A DNA stretch of 64,000 nt from Lepas anatifera. Taxonomy: Eukaryota > Arthropoda > Thecostraca > Lepadidae. How positions within the stretch are numbered: the first letter of the stretch is position 1; every line of letters starts with the position of its first letter. This document shows, piece after piece, positions 11,731 through 22,279 of this stretch. The stretch spans positions 363,001-427,000 of the forward strand of contig JAOTON010000050.1 in NCBI GenBank assembly GCA_034440635.1. Reading direction: 5' to 3'. Both the position numbers and the translations under genes were made by a program. Under the pieces are notes generated by a model that worked only from the letters and a program-made list of their open reading frames with translations, did no database searches and was not told the origin of the DNA.

Positions 11731-12095
11731 AATGGAGTAGACTTGCTCATTGGGGTGGGTGGGGCACCAGCCTCACGTGTTCCGAACTACTCTTGATCAG
11801 CACATGGAACTGGAGCCCAGTGAATAATGAACGAGATTTTTCTGTGATTTTGCTTGAACGCTGGGGAGATGCCACCCACCGACTGTTAGTGCTACGAACC
11901 GTATGACTGATCACAGATATACCGACAGGTCGTTCCATTTCAAATTGTTTGATGGTTACCCCCAGCTCGTGTTTTTGTTGTTGAAAGTTTTGATATGCCT
12001 TTGTTACTGAGGGAAGTATTTGAATTGTCTAATCCTCTGTGGACTTTAGGTACGATATTACTGACTGCAAAAGTTGATGAAATTTCCGGGGAGAA

Positions 12096-12137
<42 letters not shown>

Positions 12138-13894
12138 GGAGAGGGAGAGAGATTCAATGCGCGCATGTTAAAAGTCTCGTGGACTGCCAGCTGAGTTTAA
12201 TACCCTGGACCTGAACTTTGGTTTAACAAGGTTAGATCGGAATATTAAAACAAACATTGAAATTCTTAGAAAGGAAAATGAGAGAATGTGGAAGCTTGGG
12301 ATAAGATGAAGTTGTAAACTTCGCCCCGATACGATGATTATAGAAGTATTTTGTTACAGTGACCCGCAGCTCGTTAACGTAAATATTCTGAGTAAGCCAT
12401 CGTTTCTCTCAATATAGATCCTGGCAGAAACAGTAAGGGGGCACCAGGTGTGTATCGGGCTATTAGCCGGGCCGGATATAGATTTAAATCATTTGATCTA
12501 GATGGCCTAGCCCACAGATCACCTTTGTTTCTTTATCGAATAACACCAGTGCGGAAAATATAAGCACTGGCATTTGAGGCCTGCGTTGTGTAAAAAGTTG
12601 AACGATAGTCTGTCACAGCTGATATTGACGCCCAAACACACTGGCGCCGACAACATACGAAGGCAGTGTTTCTACAGGTAGCAGAGGTCTTCCTGCCTCC
12701 AACAATACCGAATCGTGTATGTTGTAAGGGTACTCATATGTATGCGATTTGGCGTAAAAGAACCATATATCTTGTCGTCGTTTGTTCCTAAGGACGATTT
12801 TTGTGTGAACTGGTAAACCGCTGTGTGGATATTCTTGTAATACATAGGAGCGACGACGGGGCCATTGAGAAGCTGGAAAGGACTGGAAAGGGATTTCCGT
12901 AACATAGGTGCCCTCAACTGGTACAGCTATAGGTCGGCGGAGGAGCTAATGTTTTGGAGTGTTTGTTCAAGAGGGCAGCAAAATGGTGACCTTTTGTCTG
13001 TCTGGTTGCGTGAGCTTTGCTGTGATGCGTTTGAGCGCTAGTCAGCCAGTGTAGAGAAGGCTGAGTGATTTGGAGGTGTGATATGCTCATTTTGTGTCAC
13101 GTGCTCAGGCTTAATCTCTGTTGAATTTCTATGGCTGTCATTCGAAAATGGAAGCCCACATATTATTGTTTACTGTTATCGCCAATAAGTGATCACAGAT
13201 CGGGACGTGCGAAGATTTGCTACTAAATCACACGATGATTAGTGCCTTATCGCTCTGTCAGTAGGAAAGGTGATACCAAACAAGCCAGAGATACTGAAAC
13301 CGATGGTGCAGCCCTTGTGAAACCTACCGTTTAACCTCATCCGTGGCGTTGAGAGACCAGGAAATGCGCGGCTTTTATTTTAGTGTTTTTTTCCGTGGGT
13401 CGTGTATGGCCAAGTTGAACAATGAAATACATTTTTGAACGATATGAACGTTCTGAATCGTTAGCCAGAGACTGAAACCGCAAAATATTATCAACCGGAC
13501 CATCACCATGTGCCTTTAATCCATAACCGACCTCCAATTGTTTGGTTCCTCTAATTTCCCGCCGAAGTGAAACGGAGACGTGAAGGAGAGCAAAAGTAGC
13601 ATGAGTAAGGGTGAGAAAACCCACGGACACACCAACCATGCATCGCGACAGACCCTGAACATCGCAACTATGAACTGCCACGGAAAATACCCATACAAAA
13701 CCGGAACCAATGCGGCTAGTTGAATAGAAAGGGTTCCCAGGGGAGCTCTAAAGAAGTAAAATAATCCCTCGGGGTAACTACCACGATTAACTAGTATAGA
13801 CAACGCGAACTCGCTCCTTCGTTTGGATTCAAGAGTGAACTACCTAAGAAGCATATGATTAACTAATAGATTCAGCAGCCAAAACATTTTCCCT
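11731..13894. other. no supported gene up to the array edge
   Basis: Mostly unremarkable single-copy sequence. A short open stretch near 13600-13720 on the plus strand contains LNIATMNCHG, which faintly resembles the start of an endonuclease domain of a non-LTR retrotransposon, but it stops after about 40 codons and is not called. Confidence 0.45.
12091..12152. repeat. (GA)n microsatellite
   Basis: An imperfect run of GA dinucleotides with a few interruptions (CAG, GGG). Confidence 0.95.
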
Positions 13895-14960
13895 GCCCTA
13901 ATCACACTGCATAGATCTTTCAATGTCCACTCTGACTACTAACCTGGGAATAAAACTAATGCGGCTCTGTGACATGAACACATTCGAAGGGACGCCAATG
14001 AGGATGTCAGGTAGTTGTGCCCGCTGCCGGTCAGCCCACCTACCACAGTGCAGCGGTGGACGGCAACGACTGTATGCGACGGTCAAAGGCTGCACGTGGA
14101 ACTATCTTTTAAGATGGGACGAAAACTATCCATGATCATGGGTTACTTCGTTTTTTATAATCATTATTTTTTATGATTAATATTTATTGATAATGATATG
14201 TTGTCTCCTAATTAATTAAAATCGTGTATAATTATGCTACAAAGCCTTTCATTTTCAATAACTGGTGTTCGACTACAAAGATTTCTGGAAACCCTGGAAA
14301 ATTATGTATATCCACAATGGTTTTCAGACCTGTAAGAATTACAGCAAAAATGAAATAGAAGCTTGGAGCAGCGTATGTGGACCTCCAAATATTATGTTTA
14401 CTTCAAATGTGTGATCCTATTGTACCAAATTACTCAGAAAATTCAATTTTACTTGACTCAATTTGGCCAAGTTGATCAGGATGCCAGTCAGCCATAGCTT
14501 TTAAGTAACATTTCAATTAGTGAGATATAGCAAAACATCATCTGCATAAGTTAGACGATGCCTCCAACTGTCACCCTGGCTGTGAGAAATGGTGGATTTA
14601 CATCGGTTGTTGAGAGGGGGAGCGAACGGGCGCCGAATTTTAAAAACATACTTTTTAAGAAAATTGGCGAAAACAAGGGATTTCGTGGTGCTTTTCCCTT
14701 GATCCGCCAGTACCTGCTTGCAACCCCTTCCTGGACGCTGGACCAGGCCACGCCCCATTCAGGGAGATTTCCTAAGACTCAAGCCTGGGACTCATGAAAT
14801 AGAGGCTCAGGACCAATAAGCCATCTGTTCCTGTAAAACGAAGAAAGAAAACAGAAAATAAGCCAGGATTAAACAAAACACTTAAATACATGTATTTAAC
14901 ATTCTCAAACAGTGGGAGCTATTCACCCAAACGGTCACAGTGGCTGATTCCCAGTAGTCG
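13895..14960. other. diverged class II-upstream and class I-downstream spacer at the array edge
   Basis: The part near 13940-14110 aligns, with many differences, to the region about 290-450 bp upstream of class II genes (compare 22105-22265: shared GGCTCTGTG, GTTGTGCCCGCT, CTACCACAGTGCAG blocks). The part at 14230-14960 aligns to the 3' flank of class I genes (CTACAAAGCCTTT, TTCAATAACTGGT, CTTCCTGGACGCTGGA, GGGAGA-TTCC). It is therefore an old II-I spacer whose class II gene is missing on the left. It lacks the roughly 1.6-kb GGTCA-rich block found in the other four II-I spacers, so it may preserve the pre-insertion arrangement. Confidence 0.65.
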
Positions 14961-14967
14961 CTAAAAT

Positions 14968-15672
14968 TTAGTAATAGCGCTGCGCAGGGCGGTAGCCGTA
15001 GACAGGCTCCAGCTCAGGCTCCTTGTACTCAGGCTCCGGCTCCTTGTACTCAGGCTCCGGCTCCTTGTACTCAGGCTCCGGCTCCTTGTATTCGGGCTCA
15101 GGGGCCTTGTAGGCGGGCTCAGGAGCCTTGTAGGCAGGCTCAGGAGCCTTGTAGGCGGGCTCAGGGGCCCCGTAGGCAGGTTCAGGAGCCTTGTAGGCGG
15201 GCCGATAAGCACGGTACACCGGAGCCGGGTGGTAGACGGGCCGAGGAGCCTTGTAGGCGGGACGAGGAGCCTTGTAGGCGGGACGAGGAGCCTTGTAGGT
15301 GGGCCGGGGACCCTTGTAGGTGGGCTCCTCCGGGTACTGAGCCTCTCCCTCGTAGGTGACCTCGGCGTTGTAGCCGTTGTAGGCGTCGACGTTGTACTTG
15401 ACGGTCTGTACGCGGCCATCGGGCAGATGGACCGTATAATAGCCGTTGGTCTGCTTGCCGTCGCTGTTCTCGTTGGCAGCAAACTTGGCGCCCGACTCGT
15501 AGTCGCTGACCGAGTAATCGAACGCGTACGGCTCCGGTGAACGCTCTGGCTCCTTGTAGGCGACTGGTGCCCTGTAGGCGGGGGCATGATAGGTGACCGG
15601 AGCCTCGTAGGCGGATGGCCGGTCCTCAGCGGCAGCCAAGGCCAGAAGGGCTGCAACAATGAACAGTTTCAT
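14968..15672 (-). CDS. class I RR cuticle protein, copy 1 (234 aa)
   Basis: A secreted chitin-binding structural protein of the exoskeleton. Residues 1-15 (MKLFIVAALLALAAA) are a signal peptide. Residues 47-110 form a Rebers-Riddiford domain fitting G-x8-G-x6-Y followed by D-x-YNGY. Residues 115-228 are a Tyr/Pro-rich tail of YKAPRPA, YKAPEPA and YKEPEPE repeats, ending PVYGYRPAQRYY. This is the longest class I copy because it has extra KAPEPAY units; one reads YGAPEPAY. Inside the RR domain it carries ESGAKF where later copies have ETGSNF, a variant shared only with the neighbouring class II gene at 21359. It is intronless, with a start chosen at the signal-peptide ATG 46 nt downstream of a predicted initiator. 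It is the first intact gene of the array. The role in chitin binding is known for the family; tissue and stage are unknown. Confidence 0.93.
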   Translation of the reverse strand: MKLFIVAALLALAAAEDRPSAYEAPVTYHAPAYRAPVAYKEPERSPEPYAFDYSVSDYESGAKFAANENSDGKQTNGYYTVHLPDGRVQTVKYNVDAYNGYNAEVTYEGEAQYPEEPTYKGPRPTYKAPRPAYKAPRPAYKAPRPVYHPAPVYRAYRPAYKAPEPAYGAPEPAYKAPEPAYKAPEPAYKAPEPEYKEPEPEYKEPEPEYKEPEPEYKEPELEPVYGYRPAQRYY

Positions 15673-15714
15673 TGTGGGAGAGTGGCGGTTGAACTGGAGG
15701 GTGTTGAGCCGAGC

Positions 15715-15816
15715 GACTGGTGCCAGGGGTTAGATTGTTCTCCGCTTTATACTGGTCGGGGTCATAGTTTCGGAAGCTTTGCTGGGTGGGGCACTCGGGA
15801 GATTTCGTCACGTAAC
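15715..15816 (-). promoter_or_regulatory. core promoter of class I copy 1
   Basis: On the minus strand: TATAAAG at 15745-15751, an initiator-like CCAGTC at 15715-15720 (predicted start near 15718, about 30 bp from TATA), and a GTTACGTGAC bZIP-like site at 15807-15816, 55 bp upstream of TATA. The same three elements recur at the same spacing in all class I genes. Confidence 0.75.
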
Positions 15817-15859
15817 GGACCGATAAAGGTTCACGAGGCTAATCGCCTTTCAAAGTGTA

Positions 15860-18800
15860 ACAGAATCGAGGCCAGAATAGTTGTCATTCTTTTATATCCT
15901 TACCCTTACCTTTGGATGTAACCACCATTTCTTAAGATAGCAAGTTAAAAGTGAACACTGCAGCCTACTTGTTAGATCCCGCACTCTGCAACTGATTGAG
16001 TAATTACAGGACTTGTGGGATTAATAATCCATAGCATTGCAATACTAAATATGAAAATTAGAATAGTAGTCAAATAATCGTAATTTACAGGATTTGTACT
16101 TAACTAGCTTTCGTCTCGCGTCATCAAGTAATACTTGATCGCGTCATCAAGATAAAGTATTTTACCCGCCCTTGTCTTACAACGGCTTAAGATGTTCTCC
16201 TTATATTTATATTGAACACAGAGAGATATTAAGTTTGTTTCCCAGGCCGTACCTTATACCTAATACTCAAACGTGAATCCAAAGACATCATTGCATTCAG
16301 CATTTCATTAGTTTTTTTTATAGTTCTGAGGCCTTCCAGCCAAGGCTTAGCTAAGCCTGGGCTCCTCACTTGCTCTTTAAGGAATATTGTCTCTGAGCCA
16401 AATTTTGGGAAACTATACAAGTTTTTTTGCATCATGAGATAGCTTTCACTGTTAGCTAGGAAGAAACTTTTAATTCAGTATTTGCTTTCCTGTCAGTGGG
16501 AGGCTGAAGTTGTTGGCTATAAATCACTATAGCTCAAATAAACTCCCACGATCCCCGGCCGAGTTTAAGCCGCAGCTTTAACCCTCGTCCCGGTGGGGGG
16601 GGGGGGGGTGGCTGAACACCCCTCTCGGTGTGTTCCTGTGTCACCAGAAAACGGCGCCACGAAGCGCTGCCGCACTTGGCACACCTTATACTTGATCAAT
16701 TCTGCAACTTTTCCAAAATTTTAACGTCAGGTCATTTCAGGTCAGGTCAATAGTGCAGGTCAAGTTACCTCACCTCCAATAAAGTTTGATATGCGCCCCG
16801 CTGGGGGGGCGAAATTCGCCCCCTCCTGGTTTTTCCAAGATAGCTCAAAAAACGAAGAGACGCAGAACAACGAAACTTACGTATCTTATCCCTGATCAAT
16901 TTTACACGTCTGACCAAATTTTTAGTTAAGGTCATGTCAGGTCAAGGTTAGGCTATTCAGGGTCAAGTGACCCGACCTCAAAACCTAAAATTACGAGTTT
17001 GAAGCAGCGCCCAGGGAACATTAGCAAACCGATCAGTTTGAAACTTCCACACTATGATAAGGTCATTAGGGTCTACAAATCTGCTATCTCGGAATGTTGA
17101 TATTGTTTTCCTAAGGTGGGGTCAATTTTTTGATCACCCCATTATATCTATGGTGAAATATAGAATGGGCTCGTTTTCAGTAAATACTGGATAGGTAAAG
17201 CTGAAAATCCTCAAACCGTCTATTCTTACCACGATCTTGACTATAAAGTTGAGTTTTTGAGCATCTGACCTCTCAAAGGTCATATCAGGTCACGGGAGCA
17301 GAGAGGGATTGTTTTGCCAATAACTTCTCATTGAATTGAGATAAAGCTCCCATTTTGCTTGCATTGTGCCTATGTTGTCACGGGGAGTCGATTGATATGC
17401 AACATGACCATACCAGGTCACTCTGTGACCCTGACCTAGGTCGAGATCAGGTCATTTTGACTATTTGACCTAGCAAGGGCATATTATACATCATTCGATT
17501 CGAGGGCAGATTTAGAGAGGGAAACGTACACTGCTCTGTTGTAAGCCTGTGGAGCCTTCTTTGACCTATGCTGACCTCAATATTGACCTGACATAAAAAT
17601 TCTCCGATAAAATTTCTTCGTCTTGTCAAGAGCTTTCGAACATCTTCCGTAAATGTCCTTTAGCTTTCGTGGGGAACAAGATACGGAGGAGGGTGAAAAA
17701 CGCCCCCCAGCGGGGCGCGTCATGCAAGGGACCCCAGGGGGGCGCATGTTAAGATAGCATAAGTAATAACAGGGTCAACATATCCAAGTGAAACAGATGT
17801 CATATAATAAGCACACCAAACGCTACAAAATACTTTCCGGCATTTTTTATATCGATGATCTGGGGTCAGATACAGATTCTAGTCCCTCCATTGGAAATAC
17901 ATGGAGAAACATAAACTGGGCTGTATTTGTATAGATACAGTTGAAAATAACTCCACATTCTCAAATTGCAGTGTTCTGGGAACCCTTTCAGGTTCATGTT
18001 GCAATTTGTTCCTGTGACCTCTGAGAGGTCAGCTGGGGCTACATACATAGCAGGTTTTCAGACTTGGGCCAATAACTTTGCCTGGAATTACGGTAAAGCT
18101 TTCATTTTGATACCGTTACGTTTGTATTGTCATTGGGAGTCGAATGATATGCATATTGACTATGCTAAATCAGATACTGACCTTTACCTGACCTCAGGTC
18201 AAGCCATATTTATGTTTTGACATAGTATAGTTTTATCATACACCATTTGATTCGCCGTAACGAGAGGAAGAAAATGGGGTCTAAAAATAATTCTAACTCA
18301 TCTATTTTAGACACTAGGGCCAAGAATATCTTCTCGAACACGTCACCTTCTTTGACCTGTCATGACCTCAATATTGAACTGAGCCAAAAAGTGACTTCTA
18401 TAGTTTCTTAATGAATTTGTATAAGGTATCCACCAGCTTTCGCGTCTTTTCGCTATCTCGAATAGGTACCGAGTTCGAGGGGGTTGTTTGAATATCCCCC
18501 ACCATAGCAAAGGTGGCTCGGGGGCTCGATGGGGCAGGTGTTAAGCTGTGATACCCCGAGAGCTGCATGGTTTTGGCTGATTTATATCTAGCTTAATTTT
18601 GCTGATAATTCCCCGCAGCTGTGGGCACCCGTAAAATTGATACCCACTCAACCAAAATATTCATTAAGAGATGAAAATTTATAATTAACTTATTTGTTCC
18701 TATTTTGTCCTTCCGAAAACTGACAGAGTTCCAGCCTCGCTGCAAGCCTTTGCTGTTATTTGTAATTTTCAAGTCTGCTTTTCCTCGTCACTGTATTAAG

Positions 18801-18902
18801 CTCTATTGCCTGGTGTCTGGCTATTTTTTCTTCTCATTTTTTGTTCTTGGATAATTTGCCGTGTTGCCCGTGGATAATTTTTGGATAATTTTCTTCGATA
18901 AT
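15860..18902. repeat. alpha-type I-II spacer, copy 1
   Basis: About 3.0 kb nearly identical to 45885-48897, differing by small indels and substitutions. It holds no supported gene. It includes a run of G near 16596, a GGTCA-rich ITR element (16789-17745) and a further GGTCA-rich unit (about 18050-18545) whose right end GGTGTTAAG matches the family's TTAAC-type terminus. GGTCA/TGACC motifs are dense throughout 16730-18400. Similarity to copy 2 ends abruptly near 18902. Confidence 0.85.
16789..17745. mobile_element. GGTCA-rich ITR element in alpha spacer, copy 1
   Basis: The left end ATGCGCCCCGCTGGGG and the right end (reverse complement) ATGCGCCCCCCTGGGG form an inverted repeat of about 16 bp with one or two mismatches, and TTAA follows the right end. 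The interior is packed with AGGTCA/TGACCT half-sites, many in palindromic or direct arrangements. There is no transposase, so it would be non-autonomous. The partner copy in the second alpha spacer (46787-47745) begins CACACGCGCCCCGCTGG, closer to the family end CACGCGC. Confidence 0.6.
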
Positions 18903-19300
18903 TACTGATACTACTGGTAGTCACTCGGTATTTGGAAAAAGGTTACCTCAGGCCTCTAGCCACCTCCATCTTTCACCCCTCGCCTGACGACGGTCCAAGA
19001 CCGAAACGTTGTATTTACCTCACCCCACGCTTTTTCTTCTTATCTTTACCTTGACGTAGCCTTTTTGGGCTTTTTAGGGTTGAGACGTTTTAGTTTCTGG
19101 ACTTGGGCATTTTAGGCTGCCAGTCTTTTAGCGCTTTTACTGTCATCTGTATCATCTTTTAGGGTCCTAGGTCATTCCCACAACACTCTGCGGTTTATGG
19201 CACCCTATCTTCAGCAGGCCTTCCGAGAACTTATTGTCACTGGAAATGTGAGTGATTTGATGGACCACGTCTGATTTCCAGTCCCTGAAATTATCTGTCA
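18903..19300. other. segment private to the first alpha-type interval
   Basis: Here the two alpha intervals stop matching (the second has unrelated sequence at 48898-49510) until they realign at the class II 3' flank near 19230. It contains CTGACGA, a short GGTC/GACC hairpin and GAAAC at 18984-19007, loosely reminiscent of a hammerhead ribozyme core of the kind reported in Penelope-like elements. No gene is seen. Confidence 0.4.
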
Positions 19301-19308
19301 CATAAAAG

Positions 19309-20927
19309 CATTAGCGGACGCAGGGGGGGGCATTCCGGTCATGGCCCCCCAAAGCGCTGGAAGGGGGCCAAACTATCTTATGGCCCCTCTCAAACTCCGG
19401 AGAAATTTTTGAACGAAGGCGCTTACACTAGGTCCGTAGATCAAAAACATCTTCGTTCCCACCCCTCCCCCCAGGAGGAGAAGCAGACAGAGGTGGGCGG
19501 TCCGCTACTTTAGTCCGCTACTCCGCTACTCCGCAACTTGCGGACTCCTAAATGGTAGCGGAGTAGCGGTAGCGACTTCTCAACCAAAAATGTAGCGGAG
19601 TAGCGGGTAGCGGACTCTAGAAAATTAAAAGCGCTACCGCTACCAGCAGTTTTTTAAGCGTATCCTAAATTCAAAATATTAGGCACACAAAACAAGGTCT
19701 ATGCTAATGAGGGGATTCATGTGTGAGTTTGGAGTAGAAACGTCCTCAAAAGTAGCATAGTCAATTAATTTACAGGGGCTGTAATGGAGGCCAACAAGGT
19801 GAAAGAGTAAATATATATCAAGCAAATCCTCTGAAGGCCATTGACTTCGTGGCTTCAGTACATATTTTTTGTTGTTTTAACCCTCGCCCCACCGGGGCCA
19901 TCGATGCCCCCTAAGGTTTTTTTTCGAGAAAGCAGAAAAACGACGAAACGCAGCACCGTGGTTGAGGGCTCTATCTCTCACTTCATCATTTTCCCACCAT
20001 CCCTGAAATTTTTTATCCCAGGTCGCCCAAGGTCAGGTCACCAGGCGAGGTCAACCAAGGTCACCTGACTTCAACTTTGAAGCTCTATAAGAGCTACATT
20101 TCTAAGTTAATCGCTTTGAAACTTGCTACACTTCATGACCCTTCCAGGGTTTACAACGTGTATATCCGGGATTTTTCTATTTCGTGACCTGAGGTCAGGT
20201 CACGAGGCGACCTCTCCCATTGGAAAAGCATGGGGAAAAGCTGTCTCATGATCTAAAAGCCACAAAATTGATTGAAAATACTCAGACTGCTCAGAACAGC
20301 GTTTTTGGGCACCCTTTCACGGATCCCAGAGGTCATATTTGCCCTTTGACTTTTCCAAGGTCACCCAAGGTCACCAGGGGTCAAAAACAGTATTTTGACA
20401 ATAACTTTTGACCTAATTAAGCTAGAGCGCTGAAACAAACACCATCGTGTTTGTCTTGTCCCTGGTTTTCATTTGATATAAAACAAGGTCACTTTGTGAC
20501 CTTTTGTGACCTCAGGTCATATTAAGTCACGAGGTGACCTCTGGAGGTCAAACCACTGGCGGAGGTCTAACGAAAAGAGAAGATTGTGTGAATGATTGTG
20601 TTGGTGCATGCTTTGGGCATGGATTGAGCTTTGTCCAATATACAAATAAAAGTTGGCTGTCTGTGGAATTTATTTAGATCGACGTGGACATTTTCGGAGT
20701 AGCGCTTTGGTAGCGCTTTATACCAAAAAGTAGCGGTAGCGGAGTAGCGGAGTAGCGGGTAGCGCTTTCGTGTTTTCAAAAAAGTAGCGGAGTAGCGGTA
20801 GCGGTTTCATGTTACCAAGGTAGCGGAAGTAGCGGTAGCGGTTTAAAGAAATTGGTAGCGGCGCCCACCTCTGGAAGCAGACATGGGTTTTGCCCCACCC
20901 CAAAACTCGGGTCTGCGACCGCCCCTG
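19309..20927. mobile_element. hAT-type MITE, interrupted by a second element
   Basis: Terminal repeats CATTAGCGGACGCAGG and (reverse complement) CAGGGGCGGTCGCAGA are flanked by 8-bp duplications CATAAAAG (19301-19308) and CATAAAAT (20928-20935), typical of the hAT superfamily. Removing the nested insertion leaves about 225 bp. An uninterrupted 226-bp copy occupies the equivalent position at 49606-49831. The beta-type class II 3' flanks carry the empty site (CCATAACATGTCGAC, for example near 34650). Confidence 0.8.
19488..20873. mobile_element. nested hAT-type element, 1386 bp
   Basis: It begins CAGAGGTGGGCG and ends CGCCCACCTCTG, a perfect 12-bp inverted repeat, flanked by a perfect 8-bp duplication GAAGCAGA (19480-19487 and 20874-20881). 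Subterminal arrays of GTAGCG/CGCTAC lie inside both ends. The middle (about 19980-20560) is GGTCA-rich. There is no transposase frame, so it is non-autonomous. The undisturbed MITE at 49606 provides the empty site, making this insertion younger than the MITE. Confidence 0.88.
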
Positions 20928-21358
20928 CATAAAATGTCAGCAATATGTACATTTTGTGCATGTCATTAAATTATAAGATATGACGGAATAGTACAGGGCT
21001 TATCACGAGTCTAGAACAAGGAGAAAAAACGTTGCTGAAGAATGTTCTTCAATTTCCATGGTGTCCCTGTGAAACCCGTTGATCGTGGTTATCGTTGAGG
21101 TGCCCCGGTGGAAATACGTAATGACGTAATTGTCGATTATACTTGCTTGTTCGAACCGCACACTTCTGTTTTTATTTTTTCAAAGAGTACAAATATGAAT
21201 TGAGCAAATATATTACACCTTTGCAAGGGCATGATAAAAACAACTGAAATTAATTAAATACAAACGAAGAAAATATCTGCTTACTCTTAGCCGGCATCAC
21301 ATTCGCACAGATACATTCAGTAACGATCACAGCTTCAACATAATTGGTCGGGAGTCTA

Positions 21359-21817
21359 CTAGTAAGAGCGCTGCACGGGGCGGTAAGCGTAGACAGGCTC
21401 CAGCTCAGGCTCCGGCTCCTTGTACTCAGGCTCGGGAGCTTTGTAGGCGGGACGGGGAGCCTGATACTTGGGCTCCTCGGGGTACTGGGCATCACCCTCG
21501 TACGTGACCTCGGCGTTGTAGCCGTTGTAGTCGTCAGCAGTGTACTTGACGGTCTGCACGCGGCCATCGGGCAGATGAACCTTGTAGTAACCATTGGTCT
21601 GCTTTCCGTCGCTGTTCTCGTTGGCAGCAAACTTGGCGCCCGACTCGTAGTCGCTGACCGAGTAGTCGAAGGCATACGGCTGCGGCGGACTCTCAGGCTC
21701 CTTGTAGACTACGGGTGCCTCGTAGGTGGGGGCACGGTAGACTGGAGCCCCGTAGGCGGAGGGCCGGTCGTCGGCGGCGGCTAGGGCCAGCAGGGCGGCG
21801 ATAGCGAACAGCTGCAT
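21359..21817 (-). CDS. class II RR cuticle protein, copy 1 (152 aa)
   Basis: A secreted chitin-binding cuticle protein. Residues 1-15 (MQLFAIAALLALAAA) are the signal peptide, followed by a Tyr/Pro-rich N-arm with YRAPTYEAPVVYKEPE. The RR domain is at about 47-110 (PYAFDYSVSDY, then LPDGRVQTVKYTADDYNGYN) and a short tail of two or three PEPEYKEPE-like units ends PVYAYRPVQRSY. Compared with class I, the tail is shorter and the RR core has TADDYNGY rather than NVDAYNGY. This copy alone among class II genes has ESGAKF and EGDAQ. Both variants are shared with neighbouring class I genes and suggest gene conversion. It is intronless, and the ATG lies 53 nt below the predicted start. An AATAAA-like signal may lie near 21172 on the minus strand. 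Confidence 0.93.
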   Translation of the reverse strand: MQLFAIAALLALAAADDRPSAYGAPVYRAPTYEAPVVYKEPESPPQPYAFDYSVSDYESGAKFAANENSDGKQTNGYYKVHLPDGRVQTVKYTADDYNGYNAEVTYEGDAQYPEEPKYQAPRPAYKAPEPEYKEPEPELEPVYAYRPVQRSY

Positions 21818-21866
21818 TGTGAGGCCAAGTGCTGTGTGAGGAGCCTGGGATAACCGGCTGGAGGTG

Positions 21867-21964
21867 AACTGGCGCTGAGGCCTGGGCGCTCCTGGTTTTA
21901 TACCGGGCGCCGCCTGTTGTCTCAGGCACTGGGTATGGGGGCTGGAAGCGAAATGTTGCGTAAT
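21867..21964 (-). promoter_or_regulatory. core promoter of class II copy 1
   Basis: On the minus strand: TATAAAA at 21896-21902, initiator-like CCAGTT at 21867-21872, and ATTACGCAAC at 21955-21964, 52 bp above TATA. The layout and spacing equal those of class I, with the site variant TTACGCAAC instead of TTACGTGAC. Confidence 0.72.
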
Positions 21965-22279
21965 TTATGACCAGTCTGAAAGCCACATCTCCGAAATGGC
22001 TGGATGCATGCTGGTGTGAATAACAGGTGCCGCTGGATAATGGTGGTAATATTTTTACCACTCCTCCGTGTAGTTCAAGCCTTCAAAATATCGACCCGAG
22101 CAATTACCTGGGAGTACATTAGATATGGCTCTGTGGTGAGAACGGATTCGAATGGACGCCATAAAAGTTGTGCCCGCTCCAGGCCAGCCAGGCTACCACA
22201 GTGCAGTGGTCAATGGGAACGGAGGGTGCGACGGTCGGAAGCAGGGGTACCATCGTGCATATTTTTGTGGTGGACGAAC

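Noticed and set aside
13600..13720. Non-LTR retrotransposon endonuclease start (LNIATMNCHG)
   Set aside because: The match is a few residues long and the frame closes after about 40 codons with no catalytic motifs.
15229..15540. Long open frames antisense to every cuticle gene (100-154 codons, Val/Leu/Gly/Arg-rich)
   Set aside because: They recur in each copy because codon composition on the coding strand avoids stops on the other strand. They lack start context, and their variants follow the sense protein.
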